Source of the DNA: an uncultured Saprospiraceae bacterium
Lineage (GTDB): Bacteria; Bacteroidota; Bacteroidia; Chitinophagales; Saprospiraceae
DNA length: 64,000 nucleotides
Reading direction: 5' to 3'
Assembly: GCA_937926205.1 (NCBI GenBank)
Contig: CALEYL010000069.1
Span: 1-64,000 of the forward strand
Shown: positions 44,467 through 52,166 of the stretch, in pieces
Numbering within the stretch: position 1 is the first letter of the stretch
Layout of the letters: each line of letters opens with the position of its first letter
Position numbers and translations under genes: made by a program
The notes under the pieces: generated by a model
What the model was told of the DNA's origin: nothing
Database searches by the model: none
Seen by the model: only the letters and a program-made list of their open reading frames with translations

Positions 44467-45318
44467 ATGACAAGCTCCTCCGGCATTCCGATTCCAACCC
44501 TGTCTCTTTTTCCGGCCCTTGACCGGCAATTAATTGACTTATTGAAATCCCTGACGTTCCAGGAGTGGGAGGCGCCCACCATTGCCCCGCTTTGGAGGGT
44601 CAAAGACATTGCGGCGCACTTGCTGGACGGCAACCTGCGCACGCTTTCCATGCTGCGGGATGCTTATGCCGGGGATCCTCCGGAAGATATTCGGTCGTAT
44701 CAGGACCTTGTAACTTACCTCAATGGGTTAAACACTGTTTGGGTAGCTGCAGCCAAACGCCTGAGCCCACAGGTGCTCATCGAATTGCTGGAACTGACCG
44801 GAAAGCAGTACCACGAATACCTTTCTACCCTTGATCCATTTGCGAAAGCGGCCTTTTCGGTAGCCTGGGCAGGTGAAACGGAATCCCTTAACTGGTTTCA
44901 TATTGCGCGGGAATACACCGAAAAATGGCACCACCAACAACAAATTCGGGAGGCAACAGGGCGCCCTGGTTTGCTGTCGCGGGCGTTTTTTTATCCATTC
45001 ATAGCGACCTTTATGCGCGGGCTGCCATACACCTATCGGGACACAAAAGCAGAAAACGGTACCTGTGTCAAATTTACCGTCAGTACAGAGGCAGGCGGCG
45101 ACTGGTATTTGCTGCGCGAAGACGGGCAATGGAAATTGGCGGAAACGCATTCAGGGACGCTCTCTGCAAGCCTTTCCATTGATCCCGATACAGCCTGGAA
45201 ATTGTTTACGAAAGGCATTTCGCCTGAACTGGCAAGACCGAAAGTGTCCATCAAGGGGGATGTGAAACTGGCCGAGGTTTCGCTGGAGATGATTGCGGTG
45301 ATGGGCGTGCGGGGATAG
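44467..45318 (+). CDS. Maleylpyruvate isomerase N-terminal/DinB-like protein
   Basis: A 283-residue cytosolic four-helix-bundle protein of the DinB/MDMPI superfamily. Metal-binding histidines are plausible in VKDIAAHLLDGNL and in FHIAREYTEKWHHQQQIREA. The C-terminal part (about 190-283) resembles an SCP2-like or MDMPI C-terminal domain (TAWKLFTKGISPE). Related enzymes use mycothiol or bacillithiol as cosubstrate, which is interesting given the bacilliredoxin at 37391. Substrate unknown. Confidence 0.82.
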   Translation: MTSSSGIPIPTLSLFPALDRQLIDLLKSLTFQEWEAPTIAPLWRVKDIAAHLLDGNLRTLSMLRDAYAGDPPEDIRSYQDLVTYLNGLNTVWVAAAKRLSPQVLIELLELTGKQYHEYLSTLDPFAKAAFSVAWAGETESLNWFHIAREYTEKWHHQQQIREATGRPGLLSRAFFYPFIATFMRGLPYTYRDTKAENGTCVKFTVSTEAGGDWYLLREDGQWKLAETHSGTLSASLSIDPDTAWKLFTKGISPELARPKVSIKGDVKLAEVSLEMIAVMGVRG

Positions 45319-45345
45319 GAATTATAGTTGGCAGTTTTTGAGTTG

Positions 45346-45516
45346 GCAGGAGGATAGAGTTTGCTGCTGATTGGCATCTGTATAAGCAATTGACCGTTGG
45401 GAATGGATCAGTTGGCTGTATTTTAGTTGGCAGTTGGCAGGATAGAGTTTGCTGCTGATTGGCATCTGTATAAGCAATTGACCTTTGGGAATGGATCAGT
45501 TGGCAGTTTTTCAGTT
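45346..45516. repeat. Two 88-bp direct repeats
   Basis: GATAGAGTTTGCTGCTGATT starts at 45353 and again at 45441, spacing 88 bp, and the units agree almost throughout, including the GCATCTGTATAAGCAATTGA segment. They are joined by AGTTGGCAGTT motifs that continue into the 114-bp array. Confidence 0.85.
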
Positions 45517-46312
45517 TTCAGTTGGCAGTTGTGAGATTGCTAATGAATGGCTTTAGTAGCCAGCTTTGCGGCCTTTGCGGGTCCTTCGCGACCTTTGCGG
45601 GAACCTTTTTTAGTTGGCAGTTTTTCAGTTGGCAGTTTGGCAGTTGTGAGATTGCTAATGAATGGCTTTAGTAGCCAGCTTTGCGACCTTTGCGGGGCCT
45701 TTGCGGACTTTGCGGGAACCTTTTTTAGTTGGCAGTTTTTGAGTTGGCAGTTGGCAGTTGTGAGATTGCTAATGAATGGCTTTAGTGGCCAGCTTTGCGG
45801 CCTTTGCGGGGCCTTCGCGTACTTTGCGGGAACCTTTTTTAGTTGGCAGTTTTTCAGTTTGCAGTTGGCAGTTGTGAGATTGCTAATGAATGGCTTTAGT
45901 AGCTAGCTTTGCGACCTTTGCGGGTCCTTTGCGACCTTTGCGGGAACCTTTTTTAGTTGGCAGTTTTTCAGTTTGCAGTTGGCAGTTAAGATCCTGCTAA
46001 TGAATGGCTTTAGTGGCCAGCTTTGCGGCCTTTGCGGGGCCTTCGCGTACTTTGCGGGAACCTTTTTTAGTTGGCAGTTTTTCAGTTTTCAGTTGGCAGT
46101 TGTGAGATTGCTAATGAATGGCTTTAGTAGCCAGCTTTGCGGCCTTTGCGGGTCCTTCGCGACCTTTGCGGGAACCTTTTTTAGTTGGCAGTTTTTCAGT
46201 TGGCAGTTTGGCAGTTGTGAGATTGCTAATGAATGGCTTTAGTAAGAAGCTTTGCGGCCTTTGCGGGTCCTTCGCGTACTTTGCCTGCCTGTCCGGTAGG
46301 CAGGCGGGAAAC
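45517..46312. repeat. 114-bp tandem repeat array, seven units
   Basis: The anchor ATGAATGGCTTTAGT occurs at 45543, 45658, 45772, 45886, 46000, 46114 and 46229, giving spacings of 115, 114, 114, 114, 114 and 115 bp. Each unit has an AGTTGGCAGTT-rich half and a CTTTGCGG/CCTTCGCG-rich half that are themselves made of short repeats. Reading frames inside are open because 114 bp is 38 codons, but there is no evidence of a protein. The last unit carries an inserted palindrome at about 46283-46305. Confidence 0.9.
46283..46305. repeat. GCCTGCC..GGCAGGC mini-palindrome
   Basis: GCCTGCCT (46283-46290) and AGGCAGGC (46298-46305) form an 8-bp stem with a 7-nt loop. Compared with the other six units of the array, which read TTTGCGGGAA here, about 21 nt have been added. 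A related copy lies at 47219-47239. Confidence 0.7.
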
Positions 46313-46463
46313 CTTATAGAAGTAAAGAACACACCGAAAGCCGGATTCGCGCGAAATCATCAAATTTTCAAATCCTCCTCGTTGTTCGTTGTCGGTTAAT
46401 GGTTGCTCCCTAGCCCCAATCATCCAATTCCCCCAATTTTCAAATCATCAAATCAACAAATTT

Positions 46464-46958
46464 TCAAATTAACAATTCCCCTCCTTCCCAACGCGCTACT
46501 TTCTCCATCACCTTGTCGGAAAGGCTTTTTTTGAAATCGACGACCTTTTGGAACAACACCGGATCGTGGATGGCGAGGATTTGAGCAGCCAGGATACCTG
46601 CGTTTTGAGCCGCATTGAGGGCCACCGTAGCCACCGGAATGCCATTGGGCATTTGCAGAATGGAAAGAATGGAATCCCAACCGTCAATGGAGTTCGATGA
46701 TTTGACCGGAACGCCGATAACCGGCAGGGGAGATAGCGAAGCGGCCATACCCGGCAAATGCGCTGCACCGCCAGCTCCGGCGATGATGACTTTGACCCCG
46801 CGTTCGTGCGCCGTTTTTGCAAACTCAAACAAACGATCCGGCGTTCGGTGTGCCGATACGATGGTGACTTCAAATTCGACGCCCAAAGCTTTTAATACTT
46901 CCGCAGCCGGCCGCATGACCGGCAAATCGGAATCAGAACCCATGATGATGCTAACCAT
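46464..46958 (-). CDS. purE: 5-(carboxyamino)imidazole ribonucleotide mutase
   Basis: A 164-residue cytosolic purine-synthesis enzyme that converts N5-CAIR to CAIR. Family motifs are visible: IIMGSDSDLPVM, VSAHRTPDRLFEFA, IAGAGGAAHLPGM and the nearby PVIGVPVKS, and the C-terminal ALNAAQNAGILAAQIL. This fits the class I form found in bacteria. ATG 46958 is preferred over 46967 because MVSIIMGSDSD is the normal start. It is flanked on both sides by repeat-rich non-coding sequence and has no purK neighbour. Confidence 0.96.
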   Translation of the reverse strand: MVSIIMGSDSDLPVMRPAAEVLKALGVEFEVTIVSAHRTPDRLFEFAKTAHERGVKVIIAGAGGAAHLPGMAASLSPLPVIGVPVKSSNSIDGWDSILSILQMPNGIPVATVALNAAQNAGILAAQILAIHDPVLFQKVVDFKKSLSDKVMEKVARWEGGELLI

Positions 46959-47256
46959 TAATAACAAGGTTAAAGGTTAAAGTAATTGAAGGTTAAAGTA
47001 ATTCAAAGCCTGTCCCGCAAAGCGGGGGTTAAAGTAATTCAAGGTTAAAGGTTAAAGTAGAAAGGTTAAAGGGGGCAGATTGCTAATTGGAGTAGTCGTT
47101 CCCTGTCTAAAATCTAACATCCAAAATCTAACGTCTGCAATTTTTAAGGTTAAAGGGGGCAGACTGCTTTCAATTGGAGCAGGATTCACCGTCCACTATC
47201 TACCGTCCACCGTCTACCCTGCCTTGCCGGCAGGCAGGCGTCTACCGTCCTTCAAA
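46959..47256. repeat. Low-complexity repeat zone with two mini-palindromes
   Basis: The stretch is built from GGTTAAAGTAATT-type repeats (46968-47075 and 47145-47160) and ACCGTCTACCGTCCA-type repeats (47188-47255). CCCGC / GCGGG (47014-47026) interrupts the first, and a CTGCC..GGCAGG palindrome (47219-47239) interrupts the second. No gene is seen. Confidence 0.75.
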
Positions 47257-48444
47257 TCACTGCACCTGTACCGGCGCAAATCCCTCTTCAAAATCCCGGG
47301 CGTCCAGATAGGAGGGTTCAATGACCACCTTTCCCTGCCGGTTGATGAAAGCAATGCCGCCATAGACTGCTGCCCGGGCGATGCCGTCGTGAAAGGGCCA
47401 GGCCAGACCAAATTGCGGTTTGGCTATGATGTTTCCGTTTTTATCCACCAGTCCCCATAAGCGCTGAAACATGTAAGGTGCAACACCTTCGGTAAAATTG
47501 TATAACAGGTCAAAATTCATAGGCACAACCAATAGGCCGGAAGCGTCAATACAACCATATTTTTCATTTTTTTCAACGCCCCAGCGTTCTTCTCCGGCAT
47601 ACCAGAGCTGCGTATACGATGGCTGCACGACAAATTGCCCCTGTTTATTGATCAGACCCCATTCTTCTCCTTTTTGGGCAGGCGCCAGGCCGTTGTTGAA
47701 ATCCTGAGCGCCGTCAAACTGGGCAGGGATCACCATTTTACCCGCTGTATTTACAAACCCCGACTTCCCGTTTTTCCGAACGCGGGCCATGCCTTCCGAA
47801 AATCCCCAAACGGCTTCATAGGCGGGCTTCAATAAATAGCGGCCACTGGTATCAATCAGGCCATATTGTCCGTCGCGCTGCACTTTGGCTGTTCCGTTTT
47901 CGAAAGAAGTCGCGTTTTCAAACTCCGCCGGGATGCACAATTTGCCCCTGGTGTCAATAAATCCATAGTAATCGCCCTGTCTGACTTTCGCCCGGCCATT
48001 TTTAAAATCTCCGGCGTCGTCCCATTCAAATTTGACGACTACATTGCCACTGTAGTTGACAAAACCGGTCTTGTTTTCAAAGTTCTGTACCCTGGCCAGG
48101 CCTTCCGAAAAAGACCAGGCTCCTTTGTACCCGGCCGGTATAACCAATTTGCCTGCGGTGTCAATAAAACCCCATTTGCCTCCGATACGAACCACTGCCA
48201 TGCGCTCAGAAAAAGCACGCACATCATCAAAAAGCGCCGGGATAGCCAGTTCTCCCTTGCGGTTAATATAGCCCCACTTAAACTCGGCAGCTTCGTAATC
48301 TTCTTCCGGTGGCGGCAGGACAATCTCCGTATCCGGTTTTGCCTCCGATTCTGTTGTTTGATCCGATGAGCGGTCAGATCGGCAGGCGCCCAAAAAGCTG
48401 ATTCCCAGCAGGAACCAAAGATGGTAATACTTGAAATTTTTCAT
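47257..48444 (-). CDS. WG-repeat lipoprotein
   Basis: A 395-residue lipoprotein (lipobox FLGAC, Cys about 21) made almost entirely of WG repeats: about nine units of the type KWGFIDTAGKLVIPA followed by FSEGLARV. WG-repeat proteins are beta-rich, and their function is mostly unknown. A short acidic/proline linker (IVLPPPEEDYEAAE) precedes the repeats. It starts 3 nt after the stop of the Nudix gene, so both are one transcription unit. Confidence 0.9.
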   Translation of the reverse strand: MKNFKYYHLWFLLGISFLGACRSDRSSDQTTESEAKPDTEIVLPPPEEDYEAAEFKWGYINRKGELAIPALFDDVRAFSERMAVVRIGGKWGFIDTAGKLVIPAGYKGAWSFSEGLARVQNFENKTGFVNYSGNVVVKFEWDDAGDFKNGRAKVRQGDYYGFIDTRGKLCIPAEFENATSFENGTAKVQRDGQYGLIDTSGRYLLKPAYEAVWGFSEGMARVRKNGKSGFVNTAGKMVIPAQFDGAQDFNNGLAPAQKGEEWGLINKQGQFVVQPSYTQLWYAGEERWGVEKNEKYGCIDASGLLVVPMNFDLLYNFTEGVAPYMFQRLWGLVDKNGNIIAKPQFGLAWPFHDGIARAAVYGGIAFINRQGKVVIEPSYLDARDFEEGFAPVQVQ

Positions 48445-48447
48445 GGC

Positions 48448-49164
48448 TCAAATTTCAAAATCTACGCCGCGACGCAGCAAGTCTTCGTATTTTTCTTTTG
48501 CCAACTGCTCGTATTTTTCCTTGTCAAAGCGATAGAGTTTAGCGGGCCGGTGGGCGACGCCTTCCTGACGGCCTTCCTCTTTGAGAATACCCGTTTTCAG
48601 CATCCTGGTTCTGAAATTGCGTTTGTTGAGTTCCTGTACTCCCAGTATGGTTTCGTACAATTGCTGCAATTGTGAAAGGGTGAATTGTTCGGGAAGTAAT
48701 TCAAAACCAATGGGTTGGTAGCGTACTTTTGCCCGAAGCCGGTCTATGGCAACCTGCAGGATGAGTTTGTGGTCAAATGCCAGTGGGGGCAGCGCATCCA
48801 TTTCAAACCACTGTACATTACGGGCGTCGGAAGCGGCGCTCACCGGGTGTTTGGTCAGGTTTACCAGTGCAAAATAGGCGATGCTGACCACATGTCCTCT
48901 TGGATCCCGCCCAGGCGCGCCAAATGTGTACAGTTGCTCAATAAAAACGCCTTTTATTCCGGTTTCTTCTTCCAACTCACGAAGCGCAGCATCTTCCGGG
49001 GCTTCGTCGATGTCGACAAAACCGCCAGGCAGGGCCCAGCAATCCTTGTATGGGTCGTGCAGCCGTTCGATTAGCAATACTTTCAGGTTGCTGCTCTGAT
49101 CCAGGCCAAAGATCACGCAGTCAACAGTTAAAGCAGGACGTGGATATTCGTAGGTGTACGGCAT
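48448..49164 (-). CDS. NrtR-like Nudix hydrolase with winged-helix domain
   Basis: A 238-residue protein with an N-terminal Nudix domain followed by the winged-helix domain typical of NrtR. The Nudix box [20 protein letters not shown]...TG matches the Gx5Ex7REUxEExGU consensus with the catalytic Glu residues intact, so hydrolysis of an ADP-ribose-like compound is possible. The C-terminal part ([20 protein letters not shown], then [12 protein letters not shown]) resembles the NrtR DNA-binding region. NrtR proteins repress NAD-related genes on sensing ADP-ribose; no NAD gene is adjacent. ATG 49164 fits the family. The WG-repeat gene follows directly. Confidence 0.88.
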   Translation of the reverse strand: MPYTYEYPRPALTVDCVIFGLDQSSNLKVLLIERLHDPYKDCWALPGGFVDIDEAPEDAALRELEEETGIKGVFIEQLYTFGAPGRDPRGHVVSIAYFALVNLTKHPVSAASDARNVQWFEMDALPPLAFDHKLILQVAIDRLRAKVRYQPIGFELLPEQFTLSQLQQLYETILGVQELNKRNFRTRMLKTGILKEEGRQEGVAHRPAKLYRFDKEKYEQLAKEKYEDLLRRGVDFEI

Positions 49165-49259
49165 AGGGTGCTGGTCTTTGGTACGTGACGTGAACAAAGT
49201 AAACATGCCGGTGTAAATCCGGCATGTTTACAATGCTCGTCAAAGAAACAAAAATCCGC

Positions 49260-50702
49260 TCACTGTACCCGCAACTGTTGCCCTAATTTAATATTGATCG
49301 AGTCCGTATTGTTCAATTTGAGGATGGCATCTACCGTCGTATTGTAACGTTTGGAGATGTTCCAAAGGGTGTCGCCTTTCTGAACCGTGTGGTAAAGCAC
49401 TTTGGTGGTATTCCCGGCCGGAGGGTTAACCGGTGTGTCGGTTGTCGGCCTGGTAGTCGGGTTCACAGGCGCTTCTCCGAATGGATCTTCTTCCAACGGT
49501 CTTGGCGCAGGTTTTACGACAGGTTTGTTTTCAGGCGTGGTAATTACCGGCGGGGGCGCTGGCTTATTTTCAGGCACGGTGTTTACAGGCGGCGTAACCG
49601 GCTTGTTTTGTGGCACGTTGCCAGACCCTGTTGGAGGTTGTGGCTGCGGTTTGGGCGTTACCGGCGGCTTTGTTGTGGGCTCATTGTCCTTGATGAGCCA
49701 GTCAGGGTCAACGGATTCTGCTTCTTTATCCGCATCCTCCAACAGTTTCGGACGGTCTTTTTCTTTCACCTTACAGCCGCGGAGTTTAATGCGTTGGCCC
49801 GGCGCCGGTTGTTGCGGTTCTTCCAGGCGGTTGCGCTTATAGAGTTTGGCTAATTTTACGCCATACTGCTGCGAAATGTCCGTCATGGTCTCGTTTTCAC
49901 GAACATCGTGCCAAATCTGCCGGCCACGGTAGGCGTTCCGCTTGGGCTGGATGTAGACGATGGCGCCTTCGCTCAGTTGCTCTGTGCCGCTTGATACGCC
50001 TTCATTATATTGTAGCAGGTTGCGCAGTGCGATGTCTGTTCTCCGGGCAATTTCAGACAGCGTTTCATTCGGACTGGCCAAAACGTATCTGACATCGTTG
50101 ATTCTAAGCGCGTCCATCTTTACAACACCATCCGGCGATTCGATGTCTACGGTGGTCATGCGATCAAACTTGAACAATTCGTAAGTTTCGATGACCTCAA
50201 TGAGTTTTTCGGCGTAGGTGCCGCTGGTGGCATAGCCGGCGCGCTTCAGGCCCTGAGCCCAACGCCGGTAGTCGGTAACGTCAATCCGGAAAAGCGGGCC
50301 GTAGCGTTCCACTTTTCGCGGGTCGCGTAGAAACTCCGAATGCGCTACATAACAGGCCTCTGCCGTTTTGTAAACCCGAAAGCAGGACTCAATGAGTTTG
50401 CCCGTTTCGTCGTATTCATCGTCTTTTTTTTCATAGGTTTTCCCCTGCCAGTCGTTCCCGCATTTGATGCCGAAGTGATTGTTGGCGCGGGTGGCGAGGT
50501 CGCTTTTCCCGGCATTGGACTCCAAAAGCCCCTGTGCCAGCTTGATGCTGGCGGGAATACCGGCGCGCTCCATTTCCCGGACGGCGATTTCGCGATACTT
50601 TTCTACATATTCGAGCCAGTCCTGGCGTACCTGCATTTGCGCCCGGGCAATCTGGAATGACGTTAGCGCAAACAGGGTTAATACGATGGTTCTCTTTATC
50701 AT
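49260..50702 (-). CDS. Glucosaminidase with three LysM domains
   Basis: A 480-residue exported cell-wall hydrolase. The signal peptide ends near FQIARAQ. The catalytic domain (about 30-180) carries GIPASIKLAQGLLESNAGKSDLATRANNHFGIKC (in outline), with the Glu of LLES expected to be catalytic. Two LysM modules follow (SPNETLSEIARRTDI and RENETMTDISQQYGV), then a long Pro/Thr/Lys linker of about 100 residues and a final LysM (VQKGDTLWNISKRYN). It should cleave peptidoglycan glycan chains in the periplasm. ATG 50702 begins the signal peptide. Confidence 0.93.
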   Translation of the reverse strand: MIKRTIVLTLFALTSFQIARAQMQVRQDWLEYVEKYREIAVREMERAGIPASIKLAQGLLESNAGKSDLATRANNHFGIKCGNDWQGKTYEKKDDEYDETGKLIESCFRVYKTAEACYVAHSEFLRDPRKVERYGPLFRIDVTDYRRWAQGLKRAGYATSGTYAEKLIEVIETYELFKFDRMTTVDIESPDGVVKMDALRINDVRYVLASPNETLSEIARRTDIALRNLLQYNEGVSSGTEQLSEGAIVYIQPKRNAYRGRQIWHDVRENETMTDISQQYGVKLAKLYKRNRLEEPQQPAPGQRIKLRGCKVKEKDRPKLLEDADKEAESVDPDWLIKDNEPTTKPPVTPKPQPQPPTGSGNVPQNKPVTPPVNTVPENKPAPPPVITTPENKPVVKPAPRPLEEDPFGEAPVNPTTRPTTDTPVNPPAGNTTKVLYHTVQKGDTLWNISKRYNTTVDAILKLNNTDSINIKLGQQLRVQ

Positions 50703-50809
50703 GGAATGAAGGTGGTTTTGAATACCAATACTAAGCCTAAAAAACGTCGACACCTTTTAAAACAGATATGTAGCGCTCCGGATTATCTTTTTGTTAACGT
50801 TTTTGGCTA

Positions 50810-52000
50810 TTAAAACAAAAAAAACGCCACAAGGAACACGCCAACGGCAGCGATGAATCCGATCATAAAGATGTTGTAGGAGGTGGTCAGGTAGCGGTAC
50901 TTGCGATCGAGCACTTTGCCAAGGTGGTAGAGGTCGCGCGCCATATTGCCGTACAGCAGTTCATTGTCTCTCAAAACAGCATCCAGCGCTTTTTCAAAGC
51001 GTTCAGGTGGAAGGGTGACAAAATTGCCAAAGAAAACAATGTTTTTTTTCGTCAGGGTGTCATCCGGATTTTTCTGCAACAAACGCGTCACTTTTGGGCG
51101 CGCCGACAAAACGGCAAAAATCAGGGAGACCAGGCCGCACACCAGAAAAATGACCGCCGGCAGCATCACCACCGTGTTTGTTTCTGCGATGTTGCGGTAA
51201 GAAAGCGCCGAAATCAAAACACTGATTAGAATGGTATTGACGCTGATCATGATGTTGGCTTTGTTGTCGGCAATGGCGCTCAGGTTGATGTGCGTCCGGT
51301 AATTGGTACGGAAAAATGTCTGGACAGCACTGGCAGGCACGCGTTTGGACATGCCCTGGAAAGGCCGTTGCTGAAGCTCCAGCCCGGATTTGCCCCCTTT
51401 TTCCATGCGGGCTTTTTGTTGCAAAAAACGGGCCCCAAGTGCCTGTTCGTAGCGGGTTTTGGCACTGTGGGTATAAAGCCTGACCTGAAGCAACTCCTGC
51501 ATTTGCAGCGCCTGCCAGTCCTGATCGGAAACTTCTTCATTCAGGATGAGGTAACGCTCGAGGCGCAACAAGGCACTCCTTTCCGCCCCGTCTTCCATGT
51601 AAACAGCAATGTACCAGGCATCAGAGAGGATTTGCGCCTCTGTTGTTTGCGGGGCTTTTCGTTCAAATACCGTGCGGATGCATTCGGCCACGCGTTCCCG
51701 TAAAGGGTGCTTTTCTAAAAACTGCCCGGCAATGCGCAGGCTTTGTGCAAGCGGCGATTGATAATCAAACAGAAATCCGGTCAGCAGAAATTGAGCGGAT
51801 AAGTCAATTACTTCAGTAGCGGTGCCATCAGTGCCTTCTTTTGCAGCCAGTTCCGCAGCCTTTTCTGACAATGCCACCGTAAGGGCGTAGTTGTGAAAGA
51901 CCAGACGCGGGTCCTGGTTTTGGTTGTAGAGGTCGAGGACGAAGCTGGCCGCATCGGTCTTGCTTGTTGCCACGGGTACGGGTATTTGCTGTTTTTCCAT
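50810..52000 (-). CDS. PycTM-type membrane protein with degenerate HD domain
   Basis: A 396-residue protein with an N-terminal HD-like helical domain and a C-terminal Pycsar-effector transmembrane domain. The C-terminal part shows RTHINLSAIADNKANIMISVNTILISV, then further helices to WILF-like hydrophobic ends. The N-terminal domain keeps the helical layout of HD phosphohydrolases (FLFDYQSPLAQSLRIAGQF), but the HD dipeptide is replaced: SAQFLLTGF stands where xxWFHDxGY is usual, so metal catalysis is unlikely. It may act as a sensor. No cyclase is adjacent. ATG 52000 is chosen; the frame opens at 52084. Confidence 0.8.
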   Translation of the reverse strand: MEKQQIPVPVATSKTDAASFVLDLYNQNQDPRLVFHNYALTVALSEKAAELAAKEGTDGTATEVIDLSAQFLLTGFLFDYQSPLAQSLRIAGQFLEKHPLRERVAECIRTVFERKAPQTTEAQILSDAWYIAVYMEDGAERSALLRLERYLILNEEVSDQDWQALQMQELLQVRLYTHSAKTRYEQALGARFLQQKARMEKGGKSGLELQQRPFQGMSKRVPASAVQTFFRTNYRTHINLSAIADNKANIMISVNTILISVLISALSYRNIAETNTVVMLPAVIFLVCGLVSLIFAVLSARPKVTRLLQKNPDDTLTKKNIVFFGNFVTLPPERFEKALDAVLRDNELLYGNMARDLYHLGKVLDRKYRYLTTSYNIFMIGFIAAVGVFLVAFFLF

Positions 52001-52166
52001 TGTAGGGCAAAGGTAAGTCGTTTTTTCATTACCTTTATCCACGCACGTGCCTGTGATAACAGATTGATCACGAAAACCGACCAAAAAAACAACAATATTT
52101 TGGCGTGCAGGATCTGACTACAAAATTTAGGATATTCCCTGATTTACGAAACAAGTCTAACAAATC

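Noticed and set aside
45346..46312. CRISPR array
   Set aside because: Units are 114 bp and nearly identical throughout, with no variable spacers and no cas genes nearby.
45547..46399. Several long frames in the tandem array
   Set aside because: They are open because the repeat period is a multiple of three; the translated repeats have no protein character and run on both strands.
50810..52000. Complete Pycsar defence system
   Set aside because: No pyrimidine cyclase gene is adjacent; the class III cyclase at 1598 is about 47 kb away and has adenylate-specific residues and a TPR sensor.
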